In this document: positions 23,771-36,105 of the stretch, in pieces | Position numbering within the stretch: the first letter of the stretch is position 1 | Layout of the letters: each line of letters starts with the position of its first letter | Source of the DNA: Megalopta genalis | Taxonomy: Eukaryota > Arthropoda > Insecta > Hymenoptera > Halictidae | Assembly (NCBI RefSeq): GCF_051020955.1 | Contig: NC_135017.1 | Span: forward strand, 27,498,689 to 27,562,688 | Length of the DNA stretch: 64,000 nucleotides | Reading direction: 5' to 3' | Program-made: the position numbers and the translations under genes | The notes under the pieces: model-generated | Seen by the model: the letters and a program-made list of their open reading frames with translations, nothing else | What the model was told of the DNA's origin: nothing | Databases searched by the model: none

Positions 23771-24298
23771 TGCCCGGGATTAGGCTCTGAAACCCAATCC
23801 CTGGAGACATTTCCGTCGCCGATTGTAGGTCTCATCCCTTCTATAAATAACCTTAACGATACACTTTTTCCCCATGGACTTTCACCTCTCTATCATTTAC
23901 TCATTTAGTGCTTTCTTATTGCAATTTAGTGTGCAATGTAGACATATCAATTATTAAGGTCGCATAAGAACCGAATGCCGCAACCATAAAATTGATATCG
24001 TGGCTCGGGAATTACACGTTGCCGTGTGTTACCGTGCGGCAGCGACAGAAAAGCGCGCGGGACGGGGGAAGAAACGGCGTAGTCGAGGCGCAAGAACCCG
24101 CGGAATTAAGCTTTTAGATTGAAGCTTTCAATGCTCGACTTTATGTCAGCCGCGGCCGCGCGTTTAAAAAGGAACACAGTCGACGTAATTGCTCGGTCGT
24201 CATTTGACACAAAATGAAGCTTCTGATGAAGGGGAGGTCCGGCCAGCGTGAATGAAAGTAGTTGCTCGCAAAAAAGGTCCTGGAACGCCGTCCGGTTC
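23771..24298. other. CpG-rich upstream region of the candidate gene at 24565
   Basis: From about 23940 GC and CpG rise, including GCGCGCGGGACGGGGGAAG and CCGCGGCCGCGCG. This looks like a promoter-proximal island rather than coding DNA; frames are short. Confidence 0.4.
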
Positions 24299-24315
24299 GA
24301 TATATTTAAGTCAGT
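24299..24315 (+). promoter_or_regulatory. TATA-like box and nearby TCAGT of the candidate gene
   Basis: The sequence GATATATTTAAGTCAGT combines a TATA-like word with an insect initiator-like TCAGT. The spacing is too short for the TCAGT to be the start driven by this TATA; a start near 24330 would fit better. No ATG occurs between here and 24565. Confidence 0.3.
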
Positions 24316-24564
24316 GTTAAAGATAAGATCGACGCGCTTGACCGATCACCGCAGAGATCACCGGTGATCGAGGATCAGCCGCCGATTGCCCTCGATCACT
24401 CTCCTCCTCTCGGTCTCCTTATTATTTTATTGCTCGCCGTATATTTCTTTTGCCGCCCCGCGCTCGCCGTCCACCCACTTTACTCGCGTTAATCATCCCG
24501 ACGTCGCGGCGACGAGTTTTATTGAATCGATCGTTGGAATTCAATTAGTATCCAAACAGAAAAA

Positions 24565-24632
24565 ATGACGACACACTACACTAACCATGGGTACGCGAGA
24601 CCTGGATACGAGAACGTTCCGCAACGTTTCCG
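24565..24632 (+). CDS. Probable first coding exon of an unidentified gene
   Basis: The first ATG after the CpG-rich leader has a good insect context (AAAAATGACG). It opens a frame of 22 codons plus two bases, MTTHYTNHGYARPGYENVPQ then RF. It then meets a strong donor, CG|GTAAGG; without splicing the frame stops at once (CGG TAA). The peptide is polar, rich in Tyr, Asn, His and Pro, with no signal peptide, and looks like the cytoplasmic N-terminus of a larger protein. The next exon must begin in phase 2 and was not found in the AT-rich DNA downstream. I do not recognise the family. It could instead be chance, since a short frame is weak evidence. Confidence 0.45.
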
Positions 24633-24639
24633 GTAAGGT

Positions 24640-27600
24640 ATGCTTATTGGAATTTCTTACATCTGCGAGATTTTGAACAAAAGTTTTCGAACGTTACGAC
24701 GAGTGGTAAATATGATTTAACGAATAATATTGTAACGATGGTTACGTGATTATTCTGGTTGCAAATAAAAAATGATAAAGTTGCTACATTAATCTATCGT
24801 GCGTTTCATTTGTTTTACAGGATCTTTTTAAATGAACGTTTTAAAAGAATTTGTTTATATAGAACTTTTAACGTATCGATTCTAAATTGGGAACATTTAT
24901 TATTTAGCTATCTTTGTATGTGTTATATAATATTATTTTATATTTTATATTTTTCGAGATCTTCGACTGATTTATGTTTCTTGCTATTAATTTAGGCAAT
25001 GTTTGTGTTGTATAAAAATCTGCAATCTATTATATAATATATTGTAACGTACGTAACATGTTATATTATATAACGCAATATATTGTGTTCCTATCCTGTC
25101 TCGACGAAACGCCAGTTCATTTACATTTTGTAGTATTAATAATAACTCCGTAATAAAACATTTACGAGCATATGTTCATATAATAGTGATTTCTTACTTT
25201 TGCTTGTAGAATATGCTGACAGTGTTATGCCGGAAAGACTGGCACACCCTGTATACATTATATAATACTATTATCTATTATATAATATATTATATATTAA
25301 TAACATTATAATATTATATAATAATAGAAAATATGACAGATTTTTACGCAGCATAAAGATTATCTAATGCAATTCTAAGAACCACAAGTCAGGCGAAAAT
25401 CTCGTTCCTTTGTTAATTATTTTAATTAGTGTACATAATATAAAAATATTCTCAAATTCTTCCAATATTTTTCCAATTTTGTTCGCGATCCAGCCATTTT
25501 TGTAAAATCTGCAGTCTAATTACAGATAAAACATAAATTTCATTATAATATCACTGAATAAATATTTAAATTTTACTTTTTAGTAAAATTATATCCTGAT
25601 TGCCGGATGATACAAACTTATATTTACGATTTGATAAAATTCTAGTGTTTAGAATCTTTTGCAAAGGTCACAGCGTTAGTATCATTGAATAGAGATTGAA
25701 TCTTTCACGAATCTACGAAAAAATAGTACCATTCTCTGAAAAATACTAACTCAGTCGGTTTCAAGCTTTTAATCTTTACCATTAATACACGGCTCGATAT
25801 TCTAACAATAAATTCCGGTGAAGTAGGATTCGAGGTGCTTGGCGTGGCGTAGGTGGAAACATTTTAGTCTTAATTTATGAATGAACGTTTAGTTCGCAGT
25901 CTAAAGCTTGCGGATACGTGAATTGCAATTTCTCGATGCCTATAGCAATTTCATTTGCGCCGTCGATTCCATAGTATTCGCTGATTAAATGGTAACATTA
26001 AGACGGGTTTAGACAACCCACCCGGCTTATCTATCAAGCTAGACGAACGTATATTTACGCCCACTGGCTGAATTTCGCCTCGAATATGTATTTATAGGCC
26101 CGGTATATTAAGTTACTCTGCGCTAGTATAAATCGCCGGCTTTTAATCGCTAATGCGAAGTACTCGTATTTAATTTCTAATCTCGCAGTTTCCATTACTG
26201 CTCGAAAATTAAAACCAAAGAGTTATTTTCTGGTCAATTTACTCCCAGCCTGAATCGATTTCACATTCGTTTAACACGTTATGAATTACCTGAAGCATGT
26301 TAACTGTAAACATTATTCATTCACTATGTTATGATCCTCGGTAATATCTTTTTTCACAACGTCCGCTAGATTAGGACAACTAGGAAGTTGTAGATTGAAA
26401 ATTAGTTTAATGAACAAAGTTGCACTAATTCAATTATTATACCGAAACAAAAATATTTCATACTCTGCAAGCTCGAGCGATGCAATAGAATTGACGTTTT
26501 AGTTATAATGTTGCAATATCATTTTTTAATAATTAAACTGACTATAGTCTAGAAAAATATAAAATTGGATCGATAAAATTAAATTAAATTGGTTGAAAGC
26601 TCGTACAAAATTTAATACATATTAAAGCATTAGAAAAATAACATAATTAAGTATAAATAACGATCTTAAATAGTTAAAAATTCAGCACCTGCCAAATTCT
26701 ATGTCGATAAAATTTAAGCCGTGGCTCTTCCTTTTCACCGACAGTTCTTTATTTAAAAAAAGATAAGTATTTAAGTGTTCACAGATACTGTAATTAATCA
26801 GTACAAAAAAAGCAACAATAACATTCATAAAATAATAAAGGTTCCGTGAAAACAAGTTATTTCAAAACAATTATTAAACAAGTTTTACTGCATAAATAGA
26901 ATTCCTGTAATAATACAGGATACATAAATAAAAATACATAATAATATGTATTTTTATTATTATTATGCATAATTATTCTATGTATTATTATTAAAATATT
27001 CTATTTACATCTTTTTACAATTTCAGATGTATGGCTTAGCGACGAGGTTCAATAATGAGCCGTTCAAATTTTGCGGAAAACAATTATCGCATATTTTATG
27101 GAAAAATCTTTCAGAGTATAATAATCTGTTCAGCCTCTGTATAATTGCACAGGTTATAATTATACGGTTCAATTGTGCGACGATGGGATATTTTAGTCGC
27201 GTGAAATAATTAATTGCTTTGCTAGGAATCTGACAAATTGCAATCGTTAACCCTAAATACATATTCAATGATTGAGTATCGATACCGCCGGTTGAAGCTA
27301 TTTTCATGGGGTACAGCGACTTCTCCACCGACGGTTTGTTCACGTGAATAATTGATACGTCAAGGTTATGTCATTTGTATGTATTATATTGATGAAGTAT
27401 CATTACTGGCCCAGTCTTGCCGGCGTTTCTGCGCCAAGCGGCACGTTTCAAACATTCGCGTCAAGCCGGCTTAATCCAATCGATCCTGTTGGTCGCGACG
27501 TTAATTTGACTGAAATTGCCACGTGCACGATTCACTATAAATGAGCACCAGACGAGAATTGATCGGAGTTACATGCAACGAAACAAATTAATAGTTCAGT

Positions 27601-27983
27601 ACATCGCGATTCGTATCGTGGTATTAGCCAGGTGACTGAGCAATAATACTTCGCAATTACATCGATAAGAACAGAATCCTTCCATATGTATCGTGCTAAA
27701 TCGAAAAATCTGATAATTATACCTCGTTTCGTTCTGCGGAATACAAGTTTCTCGGTTGTATTCAATATGTCTTTTTCTCATAAGAATTTCAATGGGTCTA
27801 CAATAATAGAATGTTTAGTCTATTCTTGTTTTCATTCACGGTTTTAATCATTAGATTGGCCTATAAGTCATTGCGTTTTTCTCCACTGTCATCTGTGGAA
27901 AAGAAAATGCAATAATTGGCCAACGTAATAATTAAAAACGTGAAGAAAAACAAGAATAGACCAATCACTCTCAAAGACTGTTA
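24640..27983. other. AT-rich stretch, probably intronic or intergenic
   Basis: It contains short AT palindromes (25020-25320), ends of the GACTGCGGATTTTA family (about 25017 and 25505) and a few frames of 60-106 codons on both strands (27023-27343, 27535-27781) without motifs. An acceptor-like TTTTTACAATTTCAG precedes an ATG at about 27027, but the frame behind it reads like noncoding DNA. If the exon at 24565 is real, part of this is its first intron. Confidence 0.4.
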
Positions 27984-27987
27984 TTAA

Positions 27988-28240
27988 CGCTTTGCACTCG
28001 AAGCCATTTTAACTCTAAATCCAAAATAGTTCTTCTGACCTACAGTATTTCTGTTTTTATGACGTATTTTATTTTATGCATAATCGAGTCTCGTGTCTCA
28101 CAATATTAACTACGTTCTTAACAATTTGATGTGTGTGTTTTCTTAACAATTTTTCTACGTTCTTAACAAATGATGAATTTGATAATGCAACAATTATTTT
28201 GAAACGTGATATAACAATTTCCTTGTACCTCGTTTACATT
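27988..28240. mobile_element. piggyBac-type MITE, degraded (CCCTTTGCACTCGA family)
   Basis: The left end is CGCTTTGCACTCGAAGCC after a perfect TTAA (27984-27987). The following bases (ATTTTAACTCTAAATCCAAAA, TTCTTCTGACCTACAGTATT) match the left half of 488-718. The right end is not clear, so the 3' border is approximate. Confidence 0.5.
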
Positions 28241-28551
28241 TTTCACATTTGGTGTTTCTAATCGTTTGTATATTGCGTATGACATTTAAAACAACAATCA
28301 ATTGATACCGAATAAGTTTCTATTTTCACTGATCTTCAAACTCAAGAAGTCACGTTTAATATGCAGAGTGATTAGCCTAAGTGTGCAAGGTAAATTACTT
28401 GTTAATAACTATTTGCCATACCAAAAAGTAGTTCAAACAAAAATCGTAAATGATGTAATTACTGTTTTCTTCACATCTTACTCTTTTATTATCGACGTAT
28501 TTATTGCCGACATATCGTTAACATTTGAGTAAAATTTGATATTTAAATAAG

Positions 28552-28790
28552 TGTATGTATTATAGTGAAGTATATAACACATTGTTTTATTTAGTGTACA
28601 CGACAAATAAAAAAATAAATAAAATAAAGGAATAAAAAATAAATTAAACAACAATAACATTAATATTTTCATTGACACGATACAAATTTTTATCTTATAT
28701 TAGGAAAGTTCATTATATCCAAGGATATGCGTCTGAGTAACATGTTTTTAATTTTTGTCGGTAAGTGTATGATGATTAATATATACAGAT
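28552..28790 (+). repeat. Dispersed repeat of about 250 bp, copy 2 (pairs with 6885-7140)
   Basis: It has the same word order as the copy at 6885: ACATTGTTTTATTTAGT, ACGACAAATAAAAAA, AACATTAATATTTTCATTGA, TTATCTTATATTAGG, AACATGTTTTTAATTTTTG. It sits about 0.3 kb right of a decayed piggyBac-type MITE. Confidence 0.5.
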
Positions 28791-29142
28791 ACATTATCTA
28801 TTTGCTATTCTTAATCGTTTACCTCATAAACTCATTAGTCTACATTAAGATTTTTGACAGATACTATTCAACAAAGTAGCACTGATCACCATTATTTACA
28901 GCACATTTAAACTCTAATTTACTAACTTTTACTATAGGTTCGTTTTATGATGTTACAACTAATTAAGATCAGTTTCTTTTTTCATTTGGAAAGTCATAAA
29001 TGATGGAAGAAAGTTTTATAGACCTAGTTATGCAACACGGCGTCGTCCTAATTGTACAAAACTGCCTGAGCTTTTGTATCCGTAATCTCTAGGCCATCAA
29101 GGCTAAAACCGAACGCAGTAAAACGTCGATTAACATTATTAA
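28791..29142. other. Spacer, no gene seen
   Basis: AT-rich; it ends at the TTAA (29139-29142) of the next MITE. Confidence 0.5.
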
Positions 29143-29373
29143 TCCTTTAGTACTCGAGTGGCGACGCTGAAGCGGCACTTAAAATTGCTGTGCCTGAAAT
29201 GATCTTCAAATTATCAAATTTCATATCCAACAACCGTTAATAGGATAAATATTGCACGAGCCAACAGGCTTAATTTCATGTGCATAAAATGCATAAATCG
29301 TATTAAATGAAAATTACGTGAGTCAGAAAGAATGTTTTCGATTTAGAGTTACAATAGTTTCAAGTACAAAGGA
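29143..29373. mobile_element. piggyBac-type MITE, 231 bp (same family as 488-718, inverted)
   Basis: It opens TCCTTTAGTACTCGAGTGG after TTAA and closes TTTCAAGTACAAAGGA before CTAA (29374-29377). Read from this end, the order of inner words matches the reverse complement of 488-718, and the lengths are equal. There is no protein frame. Confidence 0.65.
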
Positions 29374-29377
29374 CTAA

Positions 29378-30480
29378 ATATTATTAAACGCCATTGGAAC
29401 ATGTTCAAATATTCATAAATTATTAATGACATAAGTGATACAAGATAAACATTTTATTATAATTTTGGTGACAAATATTTTTATTATAATTTTGGTATAA
29501 TTAAGTGTGACACTGAAATACAAAGTATTAACTTGCTCACAACTTGAACAATTAATTTCAGTGTATTTCTTAATTTCAGTAGCAATTTCAAAAGTAAAGG
29601 AAGACAAAATAGGAAACAATATTTTTGAAAATGTTACTATGCAAACTGAAAGATATTTGCTATCGTAATTGTTAAATGAAATTGTTTAGGTACCTTGTTT
29701 GTTGACCATGATTATATTTTATTCACTAGCGCTTTTTGCGATGTCTTTGTTGATTAGATATGTTTGAGAAATAATACAGCGAGTCAGAACAAGTCTGCTT
29801 TGCTTTGAAAATCGATTACGCAGTGCAAACGCATTTTAGTCTTTTTTAAATTCGATAAATCAATATAATCGATTTCTTCACGAATGAGCAATAGGTACCA
29901 GCACTTGTATTCACCAAGGAATGACTCAACAAAATAATAAAATTAATAAAAACAATCAAGTAGAATAATTAAATATTAATATCAATTCTTTTTCTATTTG
30001 ATAATAAAAATTGTGTTGTTTTATATATATATATATATAATTTGCTAAATTCTTATTTATCTCAATTTTAAGGTTAATGGACTTAAACCGATTGGCTTCT
30101 GTCTGTCCATATAAGCATTATTGTTTGACTACGGATTTTTATGTAAAATAAAAGTTTACTGTATTGCCGTATGAATCATAATGTTATACGATAGAATCGT
30201 TGCATGTGAAACGCATTCATTTATGCTTAGAGCATACACGATTCTGCAAGTTAAAAGAATTCGATGTTCCTCTTTGAAATCACCGAAAAAAACTGAGGTC
30301 GAAAATCTATAAAAATCGTCTATTGGTTATCCGCGAACGGAAAAGAAAATTATACAGATTTTTGTCTACACATTAGCAAGTAATCTACGACAGTCTATTG
30401 CAATCTAGATCCCCGAATTCCGCAAAAAATTCACTCCTTCTTTAACAATAAGTCACCGCGAATCGAACAAAAGATTCAAA
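29378..30480. other. AT-rich intergenic stretch, no gene seen
   Basis: It includes half of a GACTGCGGATTTTA-family element at about 30126-30185. No supported frame. Confidence 0.45.
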
Positions 30481-31160
30481 AGTGCCGAACCCCTGTGTCG
30501 GGTTCGGCTCGTAAATAAGTAAAGAAGAAAAGGGATCACGCATCGGGTATGCGTTTTGAACCGCGTTAATAGCGACCATTTCGTGGAAAACTATCTCATC
30601 TGGTAGGACAGCGTACAAGCGGCTTCCCGGCCGTGTACGAAGATAAAGGGAAGATACCCTTCATCGAGGATCGCGCCGCGGCATCCACGGACGGGTGCTC
30701 GACGTTTTCTGGAAGCGTCAAATTTCTACCGTTGTCGAACATCTCGTACGACTTCGGCGGTCGCTGATAGTAGATAGTGGATGCTCGGTCGCGCAGGATT
30801 TCTCGAAATCGAGACGAAAGGTGGAAATGGTTTTCCTCGCGAGCATCTCGTTGTCCATTGTCGGCTGCGGCGCGCCGCGTTGCTTCGCCTCATCGCCGAT
30901 CACCTGACTCACTCGAACCGACTTCAACCGGCCGGGGTCACTTAAAGCGCACTTAACCGAACGCCTCGTAAATACGGTGGAATACGAGCTTGGCTGGCGA
31001 CAGGAAAAATGACGAAATGGAGCGGTGCATGCTGATAGACCGTGGATGGAACCAGAATTCGGGCTTAGAGATTAGGAGGCGCCACGGAGATCCACATTCT
31101 TGCGTTATTGTTGCCGCGATACTGAGCGTATAGTAGCTTGTCGCGCGGCGGAGCTTCCAG
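30481..31160. other. GC-rich island, no gene assigned
   Basis: A CpG-rich, complex block. Opposed frames of 70 (+, 30695-30907) and 69 (-, 30718-30927) codons overlap almost fully, which argues that at most one is real. Neither shows a family motif or a splice-site pair. A regulatory island or an exon of a gene I cannot recognise is possible. Confidence 0.35.
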
Positions 31161-31510
31161 TGTTTAGACTTAGTGACGTAAAGGTACTTTGCGATACAGA
31201 ATTTATGGACTCAAAAGTATACTGTGCATTTTTGCTGATTTTTTCAAATATGGTGGGATCAAAATAGTTCTCTTATGAATCAATTAGCCGTCGCGACTTC
31301 TTTGAAAAGTGTGTACGTAAAATGTGTCGCAAAAATTACTCCAGACACTATACAGAGTGGGACAATTATGTTATTATAAATAATAACCTGGAAAACACAT
31401 CCGATCAAATAGATACACCAAGTAATTGCTCACTAAAAGCATCTTTGCTTCAATAATTGCAACACGAAGAATCTGGAAATGCTGAAAAATGAAACGTTTG
31501 TAAAACTTTT

Positions 31511-31910
31511 GTATATGAGATGTGCCATAATTATGTTAACAGCCGGAAAGGGGTGATTCCTCAGGTCATTTGAAGTAACTTCTTCCTTAGCGAAAATGCA
31601 ATCCACGGCTTTGTTTACGAGCTATTAAAGAAAAACAGTGACCAATGAGAGGCGAGATTAACTGGCGCGAGGCGGCCGAAGCTAATTAGCGGAACTGGGC
31701 TTCGACCGCTCGTTGGCTCGGCCACCTCGCGCCAGCCGAGCTCGCCACTCATTGGTTACTGTTTTCCGTCGATAACTCGTAAACAAAGCCGCCGATTGCA
31801 TCTTCGCTAAGGAAAAAGTTACTTCAAATGACCTCAGAATGTTGACCTTTTCGTCAAGGTCCTTTTCTGCCCTTCCGGGTGTTAACATAAATTATGAGAC
31901 ACTTTGTATA
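31511..31910. mobile_element. Palindromic MITE of about 400 bp with long arms
   Basis: The arms run almost the whole element. The outer ends share (G)TTATGTTAACA-CCGG. Inner matches are CAGGTCATTTGAAGTAACTT with AAGTTACTTCAAATGACCTC, GCTTTGTTTACGAG with CTCGTAAACAAAGC, and TGGCGCGAGGCGGCCGA with TCGGCCACCTCGCGCCA. The centre is near 31690-31700. It is GC-richer than its flanks, with no transposase. Its class is uncertain: TTAA sits inside the terminal match rather than at the edge. Confidence 0.7.
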
Positions 31911-33806
31911 GGGGAGACCGATGACGGTTGTAATACTTTGATTTTAGAACATGACTATACATAAACCATTGTACTTATAACGACCTATTCATCTGAGATT
32001 ATTCAGTTACAGTGGTTTTGTTGTGTATTAAAGACTATCCAAGTTATTAAGACCTCGATCCCGGGTTCTTTGTATCAGTTTTCCATCAATCTATATGAAT
32101 CAAAATGTTCGTTTTAATAAATTAGTTTAAAGGATGAAAATGTTGATATCAACTGCTGCATCAAAATCATAACACACTTACACATTCTCTCTTCTTCAGT
32201 TATTACAAAGTCTTCACACGCATGAGCAAATATTCAATTGTATAGTGTGCGCTGTGGTGTAATATAATATAATAGCCAACAAATTATTTACAATTTGTTA
32301 TGAAATATAGGCAAATATGGAAAACGAAGGGTACAAGTCAGCAATTTTAATTTCTTTGCAATTTTAACCCTCTGATTTTTTGCGGCTAGTCTTATTATGC
32401 AGATGCGTCCTAAGAAATAGATTTAAAAGGATATAACATAAGAAGCAAAATGAAATTAAACAATTAAAGAAAATTAGAAAGGAGAGTAAATAATAAAATA
32501 CATAAGATGCAACATACAAAAGAGTATAGATGCGTAAAACGCTAAAAAGTAATGTATAAACTATCTAACCAAATAACAAACTTGCATAGAGGAGTTTATT
32601 GAGATTGACATTAATTGAACTTGATTGTTGCAAGTATTATTTCCATGATATGCGCGAAGAACGCCAGATTTAAAATCGTCGACAGTCGGAGGAGTAATGC
32701 ACGTGGAATGTCACTTTCCTGTCTAAAGTTTGTAGGCTGGGAGTTCCTGTTTCCGATGAGGATAGGTCGCGATGCAGGGTCAATAGTATACCACACTATT
32801 TGAACGATGGGAATAGTTCAACGTCTGAAATGTTGGTCATGTCTCGTGACACTGATTTCTTAACACTGAAACGATCAGAACGGTCAAAACGACTGATTTT
32901 CTTCTTCTAAAATTTCTGATTATTATAAACATATTTCTATGAGAAATTTCTTGATAAACTTCTTCTCTGACGTATGTATTATAATAAAAATTGTAGTTTG
33001 TATAAATGTTTGTGAAAAAATTGTAATTCGTATAAATCCATTCTAAACATCGTTATTCAAGAATATAGTTGCATATTATACATCTGTTCTACAATTTACG
33101 CAATGTATTCGTTCCACGTGGGCTTTGTTTTGCGCGAATTGAAAATCGCGTAAATAGAGTCTGTAAGTACAAAAGTAAAAATATTGGAAATAAAAGCTAC
33201 TATAAATTTGATAAATACGCGTAAAAAAGTGACGCGTAAATTAAGGGATAAGTGTATATTAATTGAATTCAGTTTAATAACAGTTGTGCTTAGGGCTCGA
33301 TGGTTCTGATGTTAATATGTAACACATTTTGTACAATACATGTAATATGAACCGCATTATAAAATTATTTCAAAAAATTTTACCTAGGTGATACATTCAC
33401 ACATATATAACAGCATAATAATAACGAATTCACACGTGCGCATCGTAGATTTCACTTTTCGAAATATTCGTGGCTAAAATTCTGTTCTGATCGTGCTACG
33501 GATAGGGCTGGATCGTGATAAAACACATGTTATCTAAATATGTTTCCAGTAAACATCTCTAGGATGTAATGATAACAATGTTGATATCGATGTGACGCAA
33601 CAATTTGCCATCAGTTATGCGGAGTTCATAGCGTTCAAGTAAGAGACCATTATCGTGAGAATGTTCTACTGTAATGTGTTGAAAAAGTAATCGAAATAGC
33701 AAAGATTTCGAATTCCAAAGTTTATCATTAACTCCTCTAATTTCGTGTTATTAAAATATTTTCGAACGCAATCATTTCTAATACTTAATAAGTTTCGTGA
33801 TATAAA
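31911..33806. other. AT-rich intergenic stretch, no gene seen
   Basis: A slightly GC-richer block at 32640-32800 gives overlapping 61- and 62-codon frames on opposite strands. Nothing recognisable. Confidence 0.45.
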
Positions 33807-33808
33807 TA

Positions 33809-34155
33809 CAGCAGACTCTCAGTTATTCAAACTTTCAATATCTGTATTATTTTTATCGGGTCGTTCAGAGAGTTGTTTCGTTCTTGCACGAGAAAATGAA
33901 AGACAATTTTTTAACGTTTCAAATAAAAAAAAACTTTCCGACATTTTTCTGGTATTTTCCAAACCTTATCTCGTAGAAGCCTCGTCGTTTATTCGTAAAA
34001 TGCTGAATCACGTGCTTCTTTAACGAGCTTACAAAACGAAATATGTTTTTGAGAAACGAAACAACTTTCCGAACGACCTAATATTAATCAATTAATTAAT
34101 TGTTCTATTACGCTCGAATCCCTCCAATTGTTCCAGTGTAACCGAGGTTCCGCTG
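33809..34155. mobile_element. pogo/Tigger-like MITE, 347 bp
   Basis: The left end is CAGCAGACTCTCAGTTATTC and the right end is GTAACCGAGGTTCCGCTG, an inverted pair of the CAG-RAACCTCGGTTA type known from pogo/Tigger elements. TA flanks both sides (33807-33808, 34156-34157). A second inner inverted pair, GGTCGTTCAGAGAGTTGTTTC and its near complement, spans 33859-34078. The 92-codon frame inside is not a transposase. Confidence 0.8.
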
Positions 34156-34157
34156 TA

Positions 34158-34604
34158 CCATTCGATTCTCTCGCTGTTTACAAAGAGAGAACTCCGAAAC
34201 GGCCATAATAGAGTCGTAAAGCCGGCGAAGCGTCGAACAGCATTCTGTATTCTCCGATGTTTAGCATCTCCGATTCTATCGTGAAATAGCGCGGGAGGCG
34301 CCGAACGCGGAAACATTCCACGGCGGAGATTTAAGGGACGACCTTGTTACTGTTTACAGGTACGCTCGGCTGACCTCGATAGAGCTTTCGCTCGTGTTTA
34401 AGGAAGAATGAAAAGGAAACGAAGGAGCCGAAGAAAACGAGAACTCAAGCGCGACGCGGCCGATCGTGGCCTCCTGGATTTGCGTTGCTGGTTGGCGTGA
34501 ACAGACGCCACGAGCCTGTCCCGTTAGCGAAACAGAGCCGGCAAGGGTAGCTGGAAGAAAAGGAACCGAAGCTGCCTGGAAAGACGAAGACGAAGACTGT
34601 GAAG
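34158..34604. other. Transition into the FGF upstream GC-rich region
   Basis: GC and CpG rise; an acceptor-like GTTTACAG lies at about 34353-34360. No frame is supported. Confidence 0.35.
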
Positions 34605-35981
34605 TGGAAAAAGAAATAAGAGAAACGTAGAATAAAGTACGAAAAAGGAAGAAGAACGTAAGAAAAAATACAAAGAAGGAAGTAATAAAAAGGGAAGAAG
34701 AATGTAGGAAAATATAAGAACAAGAACTTCGACAAAATAGGAACAGAAATCCTCGAAAAGATCAGAACAAAAACGTCGAGAAAATAAGAGCAAGAATATA
34801 AGAAAACTTCGCAAGAATAATCGTAAGAAAAGGTGAGAGGAGAAACGTACGAAGAAAAGGCGAAGACGCGTAAGAAAAAATACGCGCGAGAAAATAATCA
34901 AAAAGAAGAACATCGAAGTAATAAGACTGGGAACGTTGTGAAGGAATAAGATACGAGAACGTAAGATAAATTCGCGAGAAAAGGCGAGCAAACGGTATAG
35001 TTCTCGATCGAACCGTGTGGCAAAAGAGGAGTACAAGGAAGAAGAAGTCGAAGAAGAAGTCGAAGAAGAATAAGACGAAGAGCGTGGAGGCGTCGCCGAA
35101 GACAGTGTAGAAGAAATCGCGACACGGGCGCGCGTGGAAGTCGCGATTTCTGAACGATATCTGTTCGCGGGTTTGCAGGTGTTCGCGTGCGTCCTTCGTG
35201 GCCTTGTTAACCGCGCTTCCTCTTTCTCTAGATCGCGGGCTCCTTTTATCGAGCGGGGATCGGCGGCTTCCTAGCGGCCGCGAGAGGCGCGGCAGGGAAA
35301 AATAATAGCGCGCCTCGAGGAAATAGACGAAAAACAGGAGGGGTTGGAGAACTGGTGCACGGAGTAGGGGCGTGCCGGAGAGATCTACGGAAAGGGACGG
35401 AGGTGGAGAAGGAAAGAGATAGAGAAGGGGATAGAGGAAGAAGATATAGAAAGAGAGAAATAGGGTAAGAGAGAAGGAGACTCGAAGAGAGAAAGAGAGA
35501 CGCCGGATCGGTGTTAATAAGGGGCGAAAAGATCGAGTGAACGAGCAGTGCAGGGGGAACGGAGCACGTTGACGAGCCACCGAGGAGTAGTGGCAGGACT
35601 GACCGGGAAAGAGGAAAACGAAGAGGCGAAGAAGAAGAAGAAGAAGAAGAAAGGTGAGGCAGAGGAGGTGTAACGAGAGAACGGAGAAAGAGAGGGAGAA
35701 GGAGCGAGAGAGACATAGGATCCGGCGGGAGGACGGAGAGACTGTGCTACCGAGGGGGAGAGAGACGGAAGGCAAGGTAGACGGTGGTAGCGAGAAGTAG
35801 CATAGTCGGCGGGAAGGAGAAGAGGAAATAGGGTAGAGAAGAAGAGGCAACGAGAGACACGCGGAAAGAGCGCGCGCGACGAAGAGAAGAGGACGAGAGG
35901 CCGGAAGGAGAAAGAGAGAGAGGAAGAGGGAGAGCGCGAGAGAGAGGAGGAGAAGGAGAGAGAAAGAGAGAGAAGGAGAGG

Positions 35982-36028
<47 letters not shown>

Positions 36029-36105
36029 GAAGGTAGAAAGGAGGGTGGGGAGAGCAGCGCGAAAGAAGAGAGGGAAAAGAAGAGGCGCGTGGTGGTCGTG
36101 GTGGC
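34605..36105 (+). repeat. Long purine-rich strand with (GAA)n, (GGA)n and (GA)20
   Basis: For about 1.5 kb the + strand is overwhelmingly A and G (GAAGAAG, AGAAAG, GGAGAA words). It includes GAAGAAGAAGAAGAAG near 35628-35650 and an uninterrupted (GA)20 at 35986-36026. Reverse-strand frames of 362, 304, 170 and 156 codons are its Ser/Leu/Phe/Arg-rich readings and are not genes. It lies 2.4-3.9 kb before the FGF start on the same strand. Possible roles are GAGA-type promoter DNA, triplex-forming DNA or purine-rich leader RNA. Confidence 0.8.
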
